A stretch of DNA of 12,759 nucleotides from JALYUA01 sp038329555 (GTDB lineage Bacteria; Acidobacteriota; Thermoanaerobaculia; UBA5066; Gp7-AA6), in contig JBBQNC010000072.1 in assembly GCA_038329555.1 (NCBI GenBank), positions 1-12,759 on the forward strand. The letters are read 5' to 3'. This document shows, piece after piece, positions 12,530-12,759 of this stretch; the first letter of the stretch is position 1, and every line of letters starts with the position of its first letter. Position numbers and translations under genes: made by a program. The notes beneath the pieces were generated by a model that had not been told where the DNA came from, did no database searches, and saw nothing but the letters and a program-made list of their open reading frames with translations.

Positions 12530-12759
12530 TCAGCCCTTGACGCGCGGCCTCGCCTCTCTCGGCTTCTCGTTCAGGAATGCCACCCACGCCGGATCGGTGG
12601 CGATCGGCAGGTAGATCGGATCCGCCCGGAGCGCTCCGCGGTCGAGAAGGCCCTGCGACTCGAGCCCGCGCAGAGCCGCAACGCATCCGGCCGCGTCGCG
12701 GGCGCGGGCGCGGACCTGGGCCTCGAGCAGCTCGCCCCTCCATCCTTCTCCGACCAGGG
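12530..12759 (-). CDS. Partial protein, possible TPR-type C-terminus
   Basis: An open frame runs in from the right edge of the window for 75 residues to a TGA at 12532-12530. The first complete codon is at 12757-12755. The visible end reads helical (GELLEAQVRARARDAAGCVA, then LRGLESQGLLDRGALRADPI) followed by YLPIATDPAWVAFLNEKP and a short basic tail. This two-helix unit followed by a D-P-x-[FY]-x-x-[LI]-x-x-D-P pattern resembles the final tetratricopeptide unit of large sensor, kinase or TPR proteins common in Acidobacteriota. The resemblance is from memory of the pattern, not from a search. The rest of the gene lies outside the window. It converges with the amidase gene across a 30-bp gap. 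Confidence 0.6.
   Translation of the reverse strand, partial: LVGEGWRGELLEAQVRARARDAAGCVAALRGLESQGLLDRGALRADPIYLPIATDPAWVAFLNEKPREARPRVKG

Noticed and set aside
10798..12540. 580-codon plus-strand frame over the amidase gene
   Set aside because: Different frame from the Amidase_3 protein, which has all zinc ligands; this one is Arg/Gly low-complexity without motifs.

Overview
The window is chromosomal DNA from a high-GC, probably Gram-negative bacterium. Its left half is the distal end of the spc operon joined to the alpha ribosomal-protein operon: secY (C-terminal part), adk, map, infA, rpmJ, rpsM, rpsK, rpsD, rpoA, rplQ. An Acidobacteriota-like lineage is my best guess. The reasons are the short-lid adenylate kinase, the PilT type, a GatCAB-type amidotransferase, the signal-peptide amidase with LysM-like repeats, and a TPR-style C-terminus at the right edge. 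No single marker proves it, so the lineage is an inference.

Layout. Positions 1-2160 are tightly packed: secY/adk, adk/map and map/infA overlap by 1-4 nt, so translation is probably coupled. From infA to rpsD (2161-3481) the spacing opens up. Each of the three intergenic gaps outside coding sequence, plus the gap after rpmJ, carries degenerate 7-bp repeats in opposing orientations. One pair forms a 19-bp perfect inverted repeat flanking rpmJ. rpsM (S13) has an in-frame TAA exactly where a conserved tyrosine codon is expected. rpoA and rplQ close the operon; L17 has a long basic/proline tail. A hairpin separates rplQ from a small VanZ-family membrane protein gene.

Right half. The minus-strand pair cca - pilT converges on vanZ with an 11-nt overlap. 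PilT carries a C-terminal coiled-coil tail that begins at an internal ATG with a strong Shine-Dalgarno sequence, so the tail may also be made as a separate protein. gatC - gatA run on the plus strand, divergent from cca, with only 19 bp between the start codons; gatB is not in the window. An exported N-acetylmuramoyl-L-alanine amidase overlaps the gatA end and appears to start at CTG, preceded by AGGAG. A partial minus-strand gene, possibly the end of a TPR protein, fills the right edge.

Together the genes cover protein export, nucleotide balance, N-terminal processing, ribosome and RNA polymerase assembly, tRNA maturation and charging, pilus retraction and cell-wall cleavage. I see no mobile element, CRISPR array, tRNA or rRNA. 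The most notable signals are the heptad repeats, the S13 nonsense codon, the PilT tail and the non-AUG or leaderless starts.
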